A DNA stretch of 6,935 bases from Candidatus Micrarchaeia archaeon (lineage in GTDB: Archaea; Micrarchaeota; Micrarchaeia; Anstonellales; Bilamarchaeaceae): the NCBI GenBank assembly GCA_041650355.1, contig JBAZLI010000053.1:1-6935 (forward strand). The letters are read 5' to 3'. The notes under the pieces were generated by a model. It saw only the letters and a program-made list of their open reading frames with translations, did no database searches and had not been told where the DNA came from. Positions 1 to 5,579 of this stretch are shown here, piece after piece. Every line of letters begins with the position of its first letter. Within the stretch, counting starts at the first letter, position 1. A program made the translations under genes and the position numbers.

Positions 1-749
1 GGAAGCAGTAGTGTAGCTTTCCCCAAGAGGGGCTATGAGCATGTGCTCGAATTCCCGGCAGGGGCGCCGCCCCCGCTGACCTCTGTGAAATCCTCACCGA
101 AAAGCAGCTGGGCGAATGATTTTGCGTTCGCTATTGTCGCTGAAGTGCAGATGAACTGCGGCTTCCTGGAATGCTTTTTGGCGAGTATGCGCTTGAGGCG
201 CCAGATTATGTTCCCTGCGTGGCCTCCGAAAACTCCGGAATAGGTGTGGAGTTCGTCAACCACTATGAGAGAGAGTTTTGAGAAGAAGGAATCGAATTTA
301 GCGCTGTTGAGCAGGATGAAGTGGAGCATGTCGAAATTCGTTATCATTATTTTCGGCGGGTTCTTGCGCATCTTCTCCCTTTTGGAGTCAGGGGTGTCCC
401 CATCGTATATTTCTGCGGTTATGCCGTAGAGCGCAAGGGGCTCGAAGCGCTTCATCTGGTCGCGCGCGAGCGCCTTTGTGGGGTATATTATGAGCGTGTT
501 CTCGCCCCTGAGGGCGCGCTCTATCGCCTCGTTCATGTAGATTTCGCTTTTTCCGCTCGCTGTTGGCGCAACAACAACTATGCTTTTTCCTTCGCGCGCG
601 AGCGCGATTCCCTCTGCCTGGTGCCTGTACAGCTTGTCTATTCCGCGCGAGGAGAAAACGGCTTTCGCGACTTCGCCCAGGGGGATTTCTGAATATTCCG
701 GAGTCGCGGCTTTCTGGCGGAAAACAATCGGGCTGAACTCGTCGAGCAT
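1..749 (-). CDS. DEAD/DEAH-box helicase, Hrq1/MrfA (YprA)-like, N-terminal part with apparent frameshift
   Basis: ATP-dependent superfamily 2 DNA helicase, first RecA-like domain only; the rest lies beyond the left edge. Seen from the ATG at 749: a YRHQ motif (residues 41-44), Walker A APTASGKS (61-68), motif Ia YPTKALARDQ (90-98), TNFDMLH (137-143), Walker B DELH (165-168), GVFGGHAGN (172-180) and motif III TSAT (202-205). The MLH and GVFG-H signatures are those of the Hrq1/MrfA family, whose members act in DNA repair and carry a C-terminal DUF1998 zinc domain. The reading frame stops at 33-35 after residue 238, inside what should be the linker to domain 2. A shifted frame from about position 57 stays open to position 1 and reads REFEHMLIAPLGESYTTAS, a plausible continuation, so the gene is probably full length with a real or sequencing frameshift between about 55 and 75. 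It lies 58 nt downstream of gltX with its own TATA-like box. Family call fairly sure; the exact orthologue is not. Confidence 0.85.
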
Positions 750-770
750 GAATCAAAAATGCGCGGAAGA

Positions 771-780
771 GGTTAAAAAC
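771..780 (-). promoter_or_regulatory. TATA-like box of the helicase gene
   Basis: Minus-strand GTTTTTAACC, with its core centred about 27 nt upstream of the helicase ATG. This is where an archaeal TATA box would sit if transcription began at or next to the start codon (leaderless mRNA). The T5 run could also help terminate gltX transcription. The assignment rests on position and composition only. Confidence 0.45.
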
Positions 781-807
781 CCGGCCTGCAGCGTGGACAG
801 CGGGAGG

Positions 808-2484
808 TCAGCAGGAGTAGATGTACACTTGTTTTCCGTCTTTGTTTGCGTCCAGCCTGCAAAAACCGAAACGCTCGAACTGCACCATGTGGCCTGGCTT
901 TAGGTTCGCGGCGTTTTTCTCCGCGTACCCGTAGATTTTCTCCAGGCTCCGCTCGTTGTACATTCCCTCCACGAGAAGGTCGTGGGGCCTGAGCACTTCC
1001 GCCGGAATGTAATCCGAAACCCACTGGATTTTCTTCTCCACCATCCCGTCTGGCGCGGATTCCACCTCGAAATTCTTTTTTGAAATCAGCTTCACGTTGC
1101 ACAAATCCTTGAGCCTGAACGTTTCGCCCTCTTTGATTTTCTCGAAATCCTCGCGGGGGATGTACACGAAATCCGAAACCTTCATGGGCCTGGTGCCTAT
1201 ATTCTCATTAGGGTGGCCCTTCAGCTCAAGCTCGCGCGGCTGCGCGTTCAGGAGGTGGATTTTTATCGGGTCCGGGACGAAAAAGAGATGGGAGGCGCGC
1301 GGCTCCAGGAGCTTGCGGTTTTCCGAAAGCAATCTGTCCCAGCCCGGCTCGCTTTCCACTTTGGAGAGGCCGAAGGAAAGCACGAAATTCCTTATCGCTT
1401 CCGGAAGGATTCCCCTTCTCGCGAGCCCTTTCAGCGTCGGTAGTCTAGGATCGTCCCATCCTGCGACTTTTCCCTCTTTCACCAGGGGCGTGATGAAGCG
1501 CTTGCTTATGGGCGCGTTCTTTATGGAAAGGCGCGAGAACTCAACGAGCTCAGGGTTCCTTATCCCGAAAAGCTTCAGGAGCAGGAAGTAAAGCTCATCG
1601 CGCAGCTCGTATTCCTTGGTGCGCATCGCGTGCGTAATTCCTTCCGCTGAATCCATTATCGGCGCTTCGAAATCGTACGTGGGCCACACGCGGTAGTTTT
1701 TCCCCTGGCGGTAATGCTCGGAATCAATTATTCTGAAAAGGCTCGGGTCGCGCATCACCGTGTTCTGGGCTTGGAGGTCGGATTTGAGGCGCAGGATTGC
1801 GTCCCCTGGTTTGTAATCGGCGTGCATTTTTTTCCATCGTGCGAGCGCCTCCTCCTTTCCGAGGGACTTGCACGCGCACGGCTTCCCAGTGCTCCTGCCT
1901 TCGCTTATCTGCTCCTGGGCGCAGGTGCACACGTAAACCGCTTCTTTCTCTATCAGCTTTTCCGCATATTCGTAAAAAAGGGGCATGCTGTCCGATGTGT
2001 AGGATTCTGAATCCCACTCTATTCCGAGCCACCTGAGCCCCTCCTTTATCGCATCTACGTATTCCTGGCTCTCTTTCTCCGGATTCGTGTCGTCGAAGCG
2101 CAGAATCATCTTGCCTCCGTACTCCTTCGCACAGCCATAGTCGAGGAACGCGGCTTTCGCGTGGCCTATGTGCGGGTAGCCAGAGGGCTCAGGGGGGAAG
2201 CGCGTAACCACTTTCCCGTATTCGGCATTCGGGAGCGCAAGCTTCTTTTCCTCCTGCTTTTTTTCTGCGAAAGCGTAGCTCTTGAGCTTGTGCTCTATTT
2301 CGTCTTTCCTGAGCTTGCCCACTTCCGAGACCGCTTCGCCTATGAGGCGCATGGTCTCCTTCATGTCTTTTTTCGCGTCCGGGAACTCGGCAATCACTTT
2401 CCCTGCTATGGCCCCTGGATTGGGCTTGCCGAAATCAAATGCGTTTTTGAGCGCGTGCTTCCTTATGGTTTCCGTGAGCGACAT
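808..2484 (-). CDS. gltX: Glutamyl-tRNA synthetase, archaeal type
   Basis: Attaches glutamate to tRNA-Glu in the cytoplasm. Archaeal enzymes of this group are usually non-discriminating and also make Glu-tRNA-Gln, which GatDE then amidates. The 558 residues match the usual archaeal length. Residues 1-85 form the charged N-terminal extension. The class I catalytic core starts at VVTRFPPEPSGYPHIGHAK (92-110) with HIGH at 105-108. RFDDTNP (129-135) binds substrate. Four cysteines (C186, C188, C203, C205) sit in the zinc-binding position. The KMSKS-equivalent loop reads PISKR (325-329), followed by GWDDPRLPTL (342-351), and an all-beta anticodon-binding domain fills the C-terminal part. The HIGH region has Pro where Leu is usual (GYPHIGH). 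The ATG at 2484 is the first possible start, since an in-frame stop lies 9 nt upstream. It is followed by the helicase on the same strand. Identification is secure. Confidence 0.97.
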   Translation of the reverse strand: MSLTETIRKHALKNAFDFGKPNPGAIAGKVIAEFPDAKKDMKETMRLIGEAVSEVGKLRKDEIEHKLKSYAFAEKKQEEKKLALPNAEYGKVVTRFPPEPSGYPHIGHAKAAFLDYGCAKEYGGKMILRFDDTNPEKESQEYVDAIKEGLRWLGIEWDSESYTSDSMPLFYEYAEKLIEKEAVYVCTCAQEQISEGRSTGKPCACKSLGKEEALARWKKMHADYKPGDAILRLKSDLQAQNTVMRDPSLFRIIDSEHYRQGKNYRVWPTYDFEAPIMDSAEGITHAMRTKEYELRDELYFLLLKLFGIRNPELVEFSRLSIKNAPISKRFITPLVKEGKVAGWDDPRLPTLKGLARRGILPEAIRNFVLSFGLSKVESEPGWDRLLSENRKLLEPRASHLFFVPDPIKIHLLNAQPRELELKGHPNENIGTRPMKVSDFVYIPREDFEKIKEGETFRLKDLCNVKLISKKNFEVESAPDGMVEKKIQWVSDYIPAEVLRPHDLLVEGMYNERSLEKIYGYAEKNAANLKPGHMVQFERFGFCRLDANKDGKQVYIYSC

Positions 2485-2513
2485 AATGATGCCTTAGGAT
2501 GTAAGCCTGGGAA

Positions 2514-2524
2514 GATTAAAAAAC
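2514..2524 (-). promoter_or_regulatory. TATA-like box of gltX, also T-rich end of the transporter gene
   Basis: Minus-strand GTTTTTTAATC centred about 35 nt upstream of the gltX ATG, predicting a short leader of about 9 nt rather than a leaderless start. The six-T run also lies 20-30 nt downstream of the transporter stop codon and could act as an archaeal oligo-T terminator. Both readings are inferences. Confidence 0.4.
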
Positions 2525-2540
2525 GATGATGAAAAATCAT

Positions 2541-3374
2541 TCATCTCTGGGAAAGATACATCGCGAAGAGTATGAGCCCTCCGCCCACTAACTGTACGGA
2601 GGACAGATATTCATTGAAGAGGATTACGCTCGTTATGGCTGCGAAAACCGGCTCGCATATGAATATGAGCGCTGTGTTGGAAGGTGCGACGTTTTTCTGC
2701 GCCGTGGTTTGCGCCCAGTATGCGAGCGCGGAGGCGAAAATCCCCAAATAGAGTACGGCGAGAAGGGGCTCAAGAGAGTAAGTTGTTGGAAGCCCGCCTG
2801 CGAATGGGAGCGCAATCCAGCTCAATACTGCGGCTGTGAGCATCTGCACAAGCACGAAAGAATTTGAGTCGCATTCCGAGCTTCTGGAGAGCAGGAGTAT
2901 GTGCGCCGCGAAACCAACCGCGCACAGGAGCGTGAGCATTTCCCCGATGCCGAGCGAGAAGGAGGCGCCGGTGAGCAGCCAGAGGCCGAGCAGAGAGAGC
3001 AGGACGCAGGCAGCGATTTTCAGGCCCGGGGTCTTCCTTTTCAGGAGCGCCGCTCCGACCGGAACAAAGACTATGTACAGGCCGGTTATGAACGCGCTTG
3101 TCGCAGGGGAAATCGGTATCTGGCCGTAGGTTTGGGTCGCGAAGCTGAAGAAAAGTATCGCGCCCGCGGCAACTCCAAGCGTGATTTCCTTTTTGGTTAG
3201 CCGGCGCCGCGCTAGAAAAACCGGCAGCGCGAGAACCAACGATGCGATTGTGAACCTGAACGCCATTATCGGAAACGTCTCGTAGGCTGAAAGCGCGTAT
3301 TTTACTGCTGGAAAGGAGAGCCCCCACATCAGCGCCGCACCCAGCAGCAAGGCTACGTCCTTTTTGTCATTCAT
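2541..3374 (-). CDS. DMT-superfamily transporter, EamA (RhaT-like) family
   Basis: Inner-membrane carrier of the drug/metabolite transporter superfamily; substrate unknown (relatives move amino acids, metabolites or drugs). From the chosen start MNDKKDVALL the protein has 277 residues with about ten hydrophobic helices (roughly 6-22, 33-54, 65-82, 89-110, 118-135, 143-162, 171-192, 203-222, 231-252, 258-274), i.e. two EamA repeats of five. Typical signatures are WGLSFPAVKYAL near the N-terminus, ISPATSAFITGLY before helix 4 and the matching VAPSNTALIFICEPVFAA before helix 9. Upstream in-frame ATGs would add a 21-residue extension that is not membrane-like and would read through the TATA-like box at 3396-3404, so the ATG at 3374 is preferred. 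It stands 56 nt upstream of gltX on the same strand, with no obvious functional link. Confidence 0.92.
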   Translation of the reverse strand: MNDKKDVALLLGAALMWGLSFPAVKYALSAYETFPIMAFRFTIASLVLALPVFLARRRLTKKEITLGVAAGAILFFSFATQTYGQIPISPATSAFITGLYIVFVPVGAALLKRKTPGLKIAACVLLSLLGLWLLTGASFSLGIGEMLTLLCAVGFAAHILLLSRSSECDSNSFVLVQMLTAAVLSWIALPFAGGLPTTYSLEPLLAVLYLGIFASALAYWAQTTAQKNVAPSNTALIFICEPVFAAITSVILFNEYLSSVQLVGGGLILFAMYLSQR

Positions 3375-3395
3375 GCATGTCCTTTCACCGCAGGA

Positions 3396-3404
3396 GTTAA
3401 AAAT
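3396..3404 (-). promoter_or_regulatory. TATA-like box of the EamA transporter gene
   Basis: Minus-strand ATTTTTAAC, nearly identical to the box before the helicase, centred about 26 nt upstream of the preferred ATG at 3374. It supports both the start choice and leaderless transcription. Confidence 0.45.
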
Positions 3405-3457
3405 CCGGCCAGCCTGCGGCCGCATGCCCCACATCACATTTTAAAATCGTTTGATGC

Positions 3458-3466
3458 CCATATAGG
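3458..3466 (+). promoter_or_regulatory. Possible TATA box of the tRNA-Pro gene
   Basis: CCATATAGG lies about 23 nt before the first tRNA base, the expected distance for an archaeal tRNA promoter. An alternative, stronger A/T element is TTTTAAAAT at 3439-3447, about 42 nt upstream. Which is used cannot be decided from sequence. Confidence 0.35.
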
Positions 3467-3484
3467 TTAGCGACTTCTAGTTTC

Positions 3485-3626
3485 GGGATCGTGAGCCAAC
3501 CTGGTATGCTGCAAGCTTCGGGAGTTTGTTATGCCGGTTCAAAGCAGTTTTCGGTTCGGAGTTCCCAGTTTCGTGCGGGAAACTGGAGACGGAAAACCGT
3601 AAACCCTGAAAATCCGGCCGGTCCCA
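3485..3626 (+). tRNA. tRNA-Pro (anticodon CGG) interrupted by a T-loop intron
   Basis: Decodes proline CCG codons. The acceptor 5' strand GGGATCG (3485-3491) pairs in all seven positions with CGGTCCC (3619-3625, one U-G pair), followed by discriminator A73 at 3626. The D-arm is AGCC / AACCTGGTA / TGCT (3494-3510), with the invariant GG, A14 and A21 in the loop and a C-U mismatch at 13-22. The anticodon arm is CAAGC / TTCGGGA / GTTTG (3512-3528), anticodon CGG at 3519-3521 with G37, the usual proline loop. The variable loop has 4 nt, giving an A15-U48 Levitt pair. The T-stem GCCGG (3533-3537) pairs perfectly with CCGGC (3614-3618), but the T-loop TTCAAAT is split by 69 nt. CCA is not encoded. 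A T-rich stretch follows at 3629-3635. A gene finder looking for a contiguous tRNA would miss this gene. Confidence 0.82.
3544..3612 (+). other. Putative tRNA intron in the T-loop (about position 59/60)
   Basis: A 69-nt insertion between TTCAAA (tRNA positions 54-59) and T60. Because both ends carry AAA, the cut can shift up to three bases to the left; the length stays 69. The insert folds well: 3548-3556 pairs with 3595-3603 (nine positions, one U-U mismatch), and inside it 3565-3572 pairs with 3579-3586 (eight pairs, six-base loop). Archaeal tRNA introns at non-canonical sites are normally cut by the splicing endonuclease at a bulge-helix-bulge; I could not draw a clean one at these junctions, so a relaxed motif must be assumed. 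It does not encode a protein. Confidence 0.7.
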
Positions 3627-3628
3627 AA

Positions 3629-3635
3629 ATTTTTA
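3629..3635 (+). terminator. T-rich stretch after tRNA-Pro
   Basis: ATTTTTA starts three bases after the discriminator base. Oligo-T runs end transcription in archaea, and the position suits the tRNA. There is no hairpin other than the tRNA itself. Confidence 0.4.
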
Positions 3636-3649
3636 TCTTCCCAGTCTTA

Positions 3650-3657
3650 TTTATAAA
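3650..3657 (+). promoter_or_regulatory. TATA box of the small ORF-Doc unit
   Basis: TTTATAAA, the closest match in the window to the archaeal TATA consensus, centred 25 nt before the ATG at 3679. This predicts a leaderless transcript that starts with the small gene and continues into the Doc-like gene. Confidence 0.65.
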
Positions 3658-3659
3658 CG

Positions 3660-3673
3660 GGTTTTGCGAAACC
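3660..3673. promoter_or_regulatory. Inverted repeat between TATA box and start codon
   Basis: GGTTT-TGCG-AAACC, five perfect base pairs, lies between the TATA box and the ATG of the small gene, where a repressor would block initiation. Toxin-antitoxin operons are commonly autoregulated through such operators. The arms are short, so chance cannot be excluded. Confidence 0.3.
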
Positions 3674-3678
3674 ACATT

Positions 3679-3828
3679 ATGAGCGGGGAAAAAACAGGGA
3701 AAGTCCGCACTGTTAAGATAACCGTGCAGGTTACCAGCGTCCAGATTTCTAATGGCGAGTTTCAGGAACGCGTGAAGATGCTGCTGGACAAGAACCGCGA
3801 GATGATAAGGTATCTCGCGAAAAAGTAG
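3679..3828 (+). CDS. Unrecognised 49-residue protein, candidate partner (antitoxin) of the Doc-like protein
   Basis: I do not recognise the family. It begins MSGEKTGKVR and ends with ...REMIRYLAKK. Residues 9-24 alternate hydrophobic and polar residues (VRTVKITVQVTSVQI), suggesting a beta-strand; residues 26-49 form a charged amphipathic helix. A strand-then-helix protein of this size, placed directly before a Doc-type gene, recalls type II antitoxins (Phd, or ribbon-helix-helix proteins), yet it lacks motifs I would expect of either and is shorter than Phd. Support for its being real: a strong TATA box 25 nt upstream, G/C-rich codons like its neighbour's, and a stop only 8 nt before the next ATG. 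Basic overall, which would suit DNA binding. The antitoxin role is inferred from context only. Confidence 0.7.
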   Translation: MSGEKTGKVRTVKITVQVTSVQISNGEFQERVKMLLDKNREMIRYLAKK

Positions 3829-3836
3829 GGGTTCGC

Positions 3837-4424
3837 ATGCTGGGCAGCAACGGGGTTCAGGTTTTCAAGACCAACGAAGGGCTCATCCTCCCGACCAAAC
3901 AGAGCCTGATGGAGCTCTACAGGATGCTCACTGAGTACACGCGCGAATTCGCGAACACGGACGTGATGCACTACGGGCTCAGGTACGAGGGCATACTCAC
4001 CATGTTGGAGAGCAGGCTCCAGGGCAAGAGATACGTGAAAGGCCCGCTCGAGAACGCGCTTTCGGTTTCAGAGGAGCTTGCGTTCAGGATAATGTGCGAG
4101 CACCCCTTCACTGACGGGAACAAGAGGACCGCGCTCATAAGCGCGTTCTTCTTTCTCATCATGAATTTGGATTACGTGAACAGGAATACGGGGAAGAGAT
4201 ACGCGTTCCTGCCGAGCGCGGGGAATTTCGACCTCGGCGCGCAGATGGAAAGGGCGAAGCAGATGGAGCTCCTCGCGGCATGGAATGATCAGAGGAGAAC
4301 CCGGGAGCTGTACGAATTCCTCACTGGAAACGGGATAAGGGTGAGGAGCAAGAACAGGATAACCGAGGACCACATACGCCAATATTTGCGCAAATTCCTC
4401 AAGGAACTCGTAGTGGAGAACTAA
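3837..4424 (+). CDS. Fic/Doc-family protein, Doc (death-on-curing) type with C-terminal extension
   Basis: Fic-fold enzyme, 195 residues. The signature HPFTDGNKRTA (H89 to A99) is the Doc form, with Lys in place of the second Gly of AMP-transferring Fic proteins; phage P1 Doc with this loop phosphorylates EF-Tu and stops translation. The preceding GLRYEGILTMLESRL (47-61) and the hydrophobic helix ALISAFFFLIMNL (99-111) complete the usual Doc core, which ends near residue 130. Residues 135-195 are an extra charged, helix-rich tail absent from typical Doc proteins of about 125 residues. No inhibitory (S/T)xxxE(G/N) helix is evident at either end, so inhibition in trans by the upstream 49-residue product is plausible. 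The ATG at 3837 follows a weak AGGGG element and overlaps nothing. A metabolic rather than toxic role cannot be excluded. Confidence 0.9.
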   Translation: MLGSNGVQVFKTNEGLILPTKQSLMELYRMLTEYTREFANTDVMHYGLRYEGILTMLESRLQGKRYVKGPLENALSVSEELAFRIMCEHPFTDGNKRTALISAFFFLIMNLDYVNRNTGKRYAFLPSAGNFDLGAQMERAKQMELLAAWNDQRRTRELYEFLTGNGIRVRSKNRITEDHIRQYLRKFLKELVVEN

Positions 4425-4451
4425 GCGGGGGCGCGCATGGCTCGAACTCAT

Positions 4452-4467
4452 TTGGTCTTCAGACCAA
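4452..4467. repeat. Palindrome at the end of the GNAT gene
   Basis: TTGGTCT-TC-AGACCAA: two perfect 7-nt arms around 2 nt (as RNA, a 6-bp stem with a 4-nt loop). GGTCT recurs at 4468-4472, so AGACC can pair to either side. It covers the GNAT stop codon (4459-4461) and lies between two converging genes, so it may be a bidirectional terminator or the scar of a recombination event. Confidence 0.4.
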
Positions 4468-4740
4468 GGTCTCCCAGGGTGCCTGCTTTGTGCCGTGAAA
4501 TTCAGCATAATCGCTTATTTTTCGAAAACCCAGTTTGAGATAGACCCCTTCAACATTCTTAGATGCAGTGAATCTAAAATATTTTTTTCCAAGGATACGT
4601 GCATTTTCCAATTGCTTCCGAATTAATGATTTTCCAAATCCCGTTCCTTGGTGCTCTTTCATCACTGCAACGCTTCTAAGATAATAAACCTCGCCACGTG
4701 GCTTGTGCAATTTGGCATCTGGCAAATCCAGCTCTTTCAA
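4459..4740 (-). CDS. GNAT-family N-acetyltransferase, N-terminally truncated (possible pseudogene)
   Basis: GNAT enzymes transfer the acetyl group of acetyl-CoA to an amine. Seen: motif A, YYLRSVAVMKEHQGTGFGKSL (residues 19-39), with the Q-x-x-G-x-G pyrophosphate-binding loop, and motif B, VYLKLGFRKI (66-75). The 93 residues hold only the C-terminal half of the fold; the usual 50-60 residues before motif A are missing. The only upstream start is the TTG at 4740; the frame stays open to 4789 but gives no GNAT-like sequence, and no N-terminal half was found in other frames. It is more A/T-rich than the Doc-like gene and converges on it. Probably a decayed or partly transferred gene, though a short functional protein is possible. 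Substrate unknown. Confidence 0.65.
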   Translation of the reverse strand: MKELDLPDAKLHKPRGEVYYLRSVAVMKEHQGTGFGKSLIRKQLENARILGKKYFRFTASKNVEGVYLKLGFRKISDYAEFHGTKQAPWETLV

Positions 4741-4886
4741 AGTTCTGCAAGGTAAATTACTCGCTAACCGAGAAAAGGAAGGAGTTCACGGGCGTCATAC
4801 GCGACATGGATAAATGAAGCCTAAAGTGGCACAGCAAATAGTGAATTCTGGACTGTTGGGTTAGCGTCTTGGCAATATAATAGAAA
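4741..4886. other. Intergenic stretch with a possible gene remnant
   Basis: No complete gene seen. On the plus strand a short open stretch ending at about 4817 reads EKRKEFTGVIRDMDK then stop, with codons like the native genes; it could be the C-terminal tail of a gene lost from this spot. CGCTAACC at 4762-4769 and GGTTAGCG at 4858-4865 are inverted copies of an 8-mer that also occurs at 3465-3472. Confidence 0.3.
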
Positions 4887-4896
4887 TTTTTATATA
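4887..4896 (+). promoter_or_regulatory. TATA box of the DUF4256 gene
   Basis: TTTTTATATA centred about 28 nt before the ATG at 4920, fitting a leaderless transcript. No Shine-Dalgarno sequence lies before the ATG, in agreement. Confidence 0.6.
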
Positions 4897-4919
4897 GAGG
4901 TTTGTGTTAAAATCATATT

Positions 4920-5489
4920 ATGGCAAAGAGCGATAAAAAGGAGATGACACCTAAACAACGTGAAGAACTGCTCAGTGCATTGAAAGCCCGTTTTGAGGAA
5001 AACACGAATCGCCATAAAGGCCTTGAATGGGCCGGAGTACATGCAAAGCTAGGAGCCAATGCTGAAAAACTGCGGTCGCTCAACGAAATGGAAAGGACTG
5101 GCGGCGAACCGGATGTTGTTGGCCATGATAAAAAGACGGGCGAATACATTTTTTGCGATTGTTCAGAGGAAAGCCCCAAAGGCCGCAGAAACGTCTGTTA
5201 CGACCGCGAAGCGTTAGAGGCAAGGAAAGAACATAAGCCAAAAGATAGCGCCATTGACATGGCAGCGGCCATGGGCATCGAGATTTTGACGGAAGAGCAA
5301 TACCGGGAGCTGCAGAAACTTGGAAATTTCGATACGAAAACATCGAGTTGGGTGAAGACACCTGCCGAGATTAGAAAACTGGGCGGCGCACTCTTTTGTG
5401 ATCGCCGTTACGGCAATGTCTTCGTGTATCACAATGGTGCAGAATCTTACTATGGCGTTAGGGGATTTCGCGGCTCGCTAAGGGTCTAA
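4920..5489 (+). CDS. DUF4256 family protein
   Basis: Soluble 189-residue protein of unknown biochemical function that I recognise as DUF4256. Conserved blocks visible: RHKGLEWAGV (31-40), EMERTGGEPDVVG (56-68), GEYIFCDCSEESPKGRRNVCYDREAL (split here as GEYIFCDCS at 74-82 and SPKGRRNVCYDREAL at 85-99), AAAMGIEILTEEQYRELQ (115-132), NFDTKTSSWVKTP (136-148) and ESYYGVRGFRGSLRV at the C-terminus. It has no signal peptide or membrane segment. It is near full family length with no gaps. I associate the family mostly with bacteria, so its presence beside archaeal genes suggests lateral transfer; the archaeal-looking promoter implies it is expressed. It stands alone: 290 nt separate it from the next gene. 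Confidence 0.88.
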   Translation: MAKSDKKEMTPKQREELLSALKARFEENTNRHKGLEWAGVHAKLGANAEKLRSLNEMERTGGEPDVVGHDKKTGEYIFCDCSEESPKGRRNVCYDREALEARKEHKPKDSAIDMAAAMGIEILTEEQYRELQKLGNFDTKTSSWVKTPAEIRKLGGALFCDRRYGNVFVYHNGAESYYGVRGFRGSLRV

Positions 5490-5542
5490 ATTTGGACTTT
5501 GAATTTTGCTCCTGTTTTTTCATCAAATAGGCTACAGTTCGA

Positions 5543-5579
5543 CCAACTTCATAGGTTGGATTCGGGCTGCTGCCCGAAT
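5543..5579 (+). terminator. Tandem hairpins after the DUF4256 gene
   Basis: The first hairpin pairs CCAAC (5543-5547) with GTTGG (5555-5559). The second starts on the next base and pairs ATTCGGGC (5560-5567) with GCCCGAAT (5572-5579) around TGCT, eight perfect pairs. No T-run follows, so this may protect the 3' end of the mRNA or belong to a small RNA rather than end transcription. Confidence 0.4.

Noticed and set aside
3375..3437. A longer N-terminus for the EamA transporter starting at 3437
   Set aside because: The extra 21 residues are not membrane-like and the extension overlaps the TATA-like box at 3396-3404.
3701..3709. AGTCCGCAC in the small ORF, shared with the 12-mers at 5631 and 6849
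   Set aside because: Nine bases inside coding sequence; likely chance.
4430..4500. A tRNA on the minus strand suggested by TTCGAGCC near a G/C-rich end and the GGTCT palindrome
   Set aside because: The T-stem does not pair, no 7-nt anticodon loop fits, and no matching acceptor strand was found.
3837..4508. Long minus-strand open frames opposite the Doc-like gene
   Set aside because: They mirror a gene with an intact Doc motif and show no recognisable domain.
4437..4538. Plus-strand small ORF starting MARTHLVFRPRSP opposite the GNAT gene
   Set aside because: It is antisense to conserved GNAT sequence over most of its length, and no family is recognisable.
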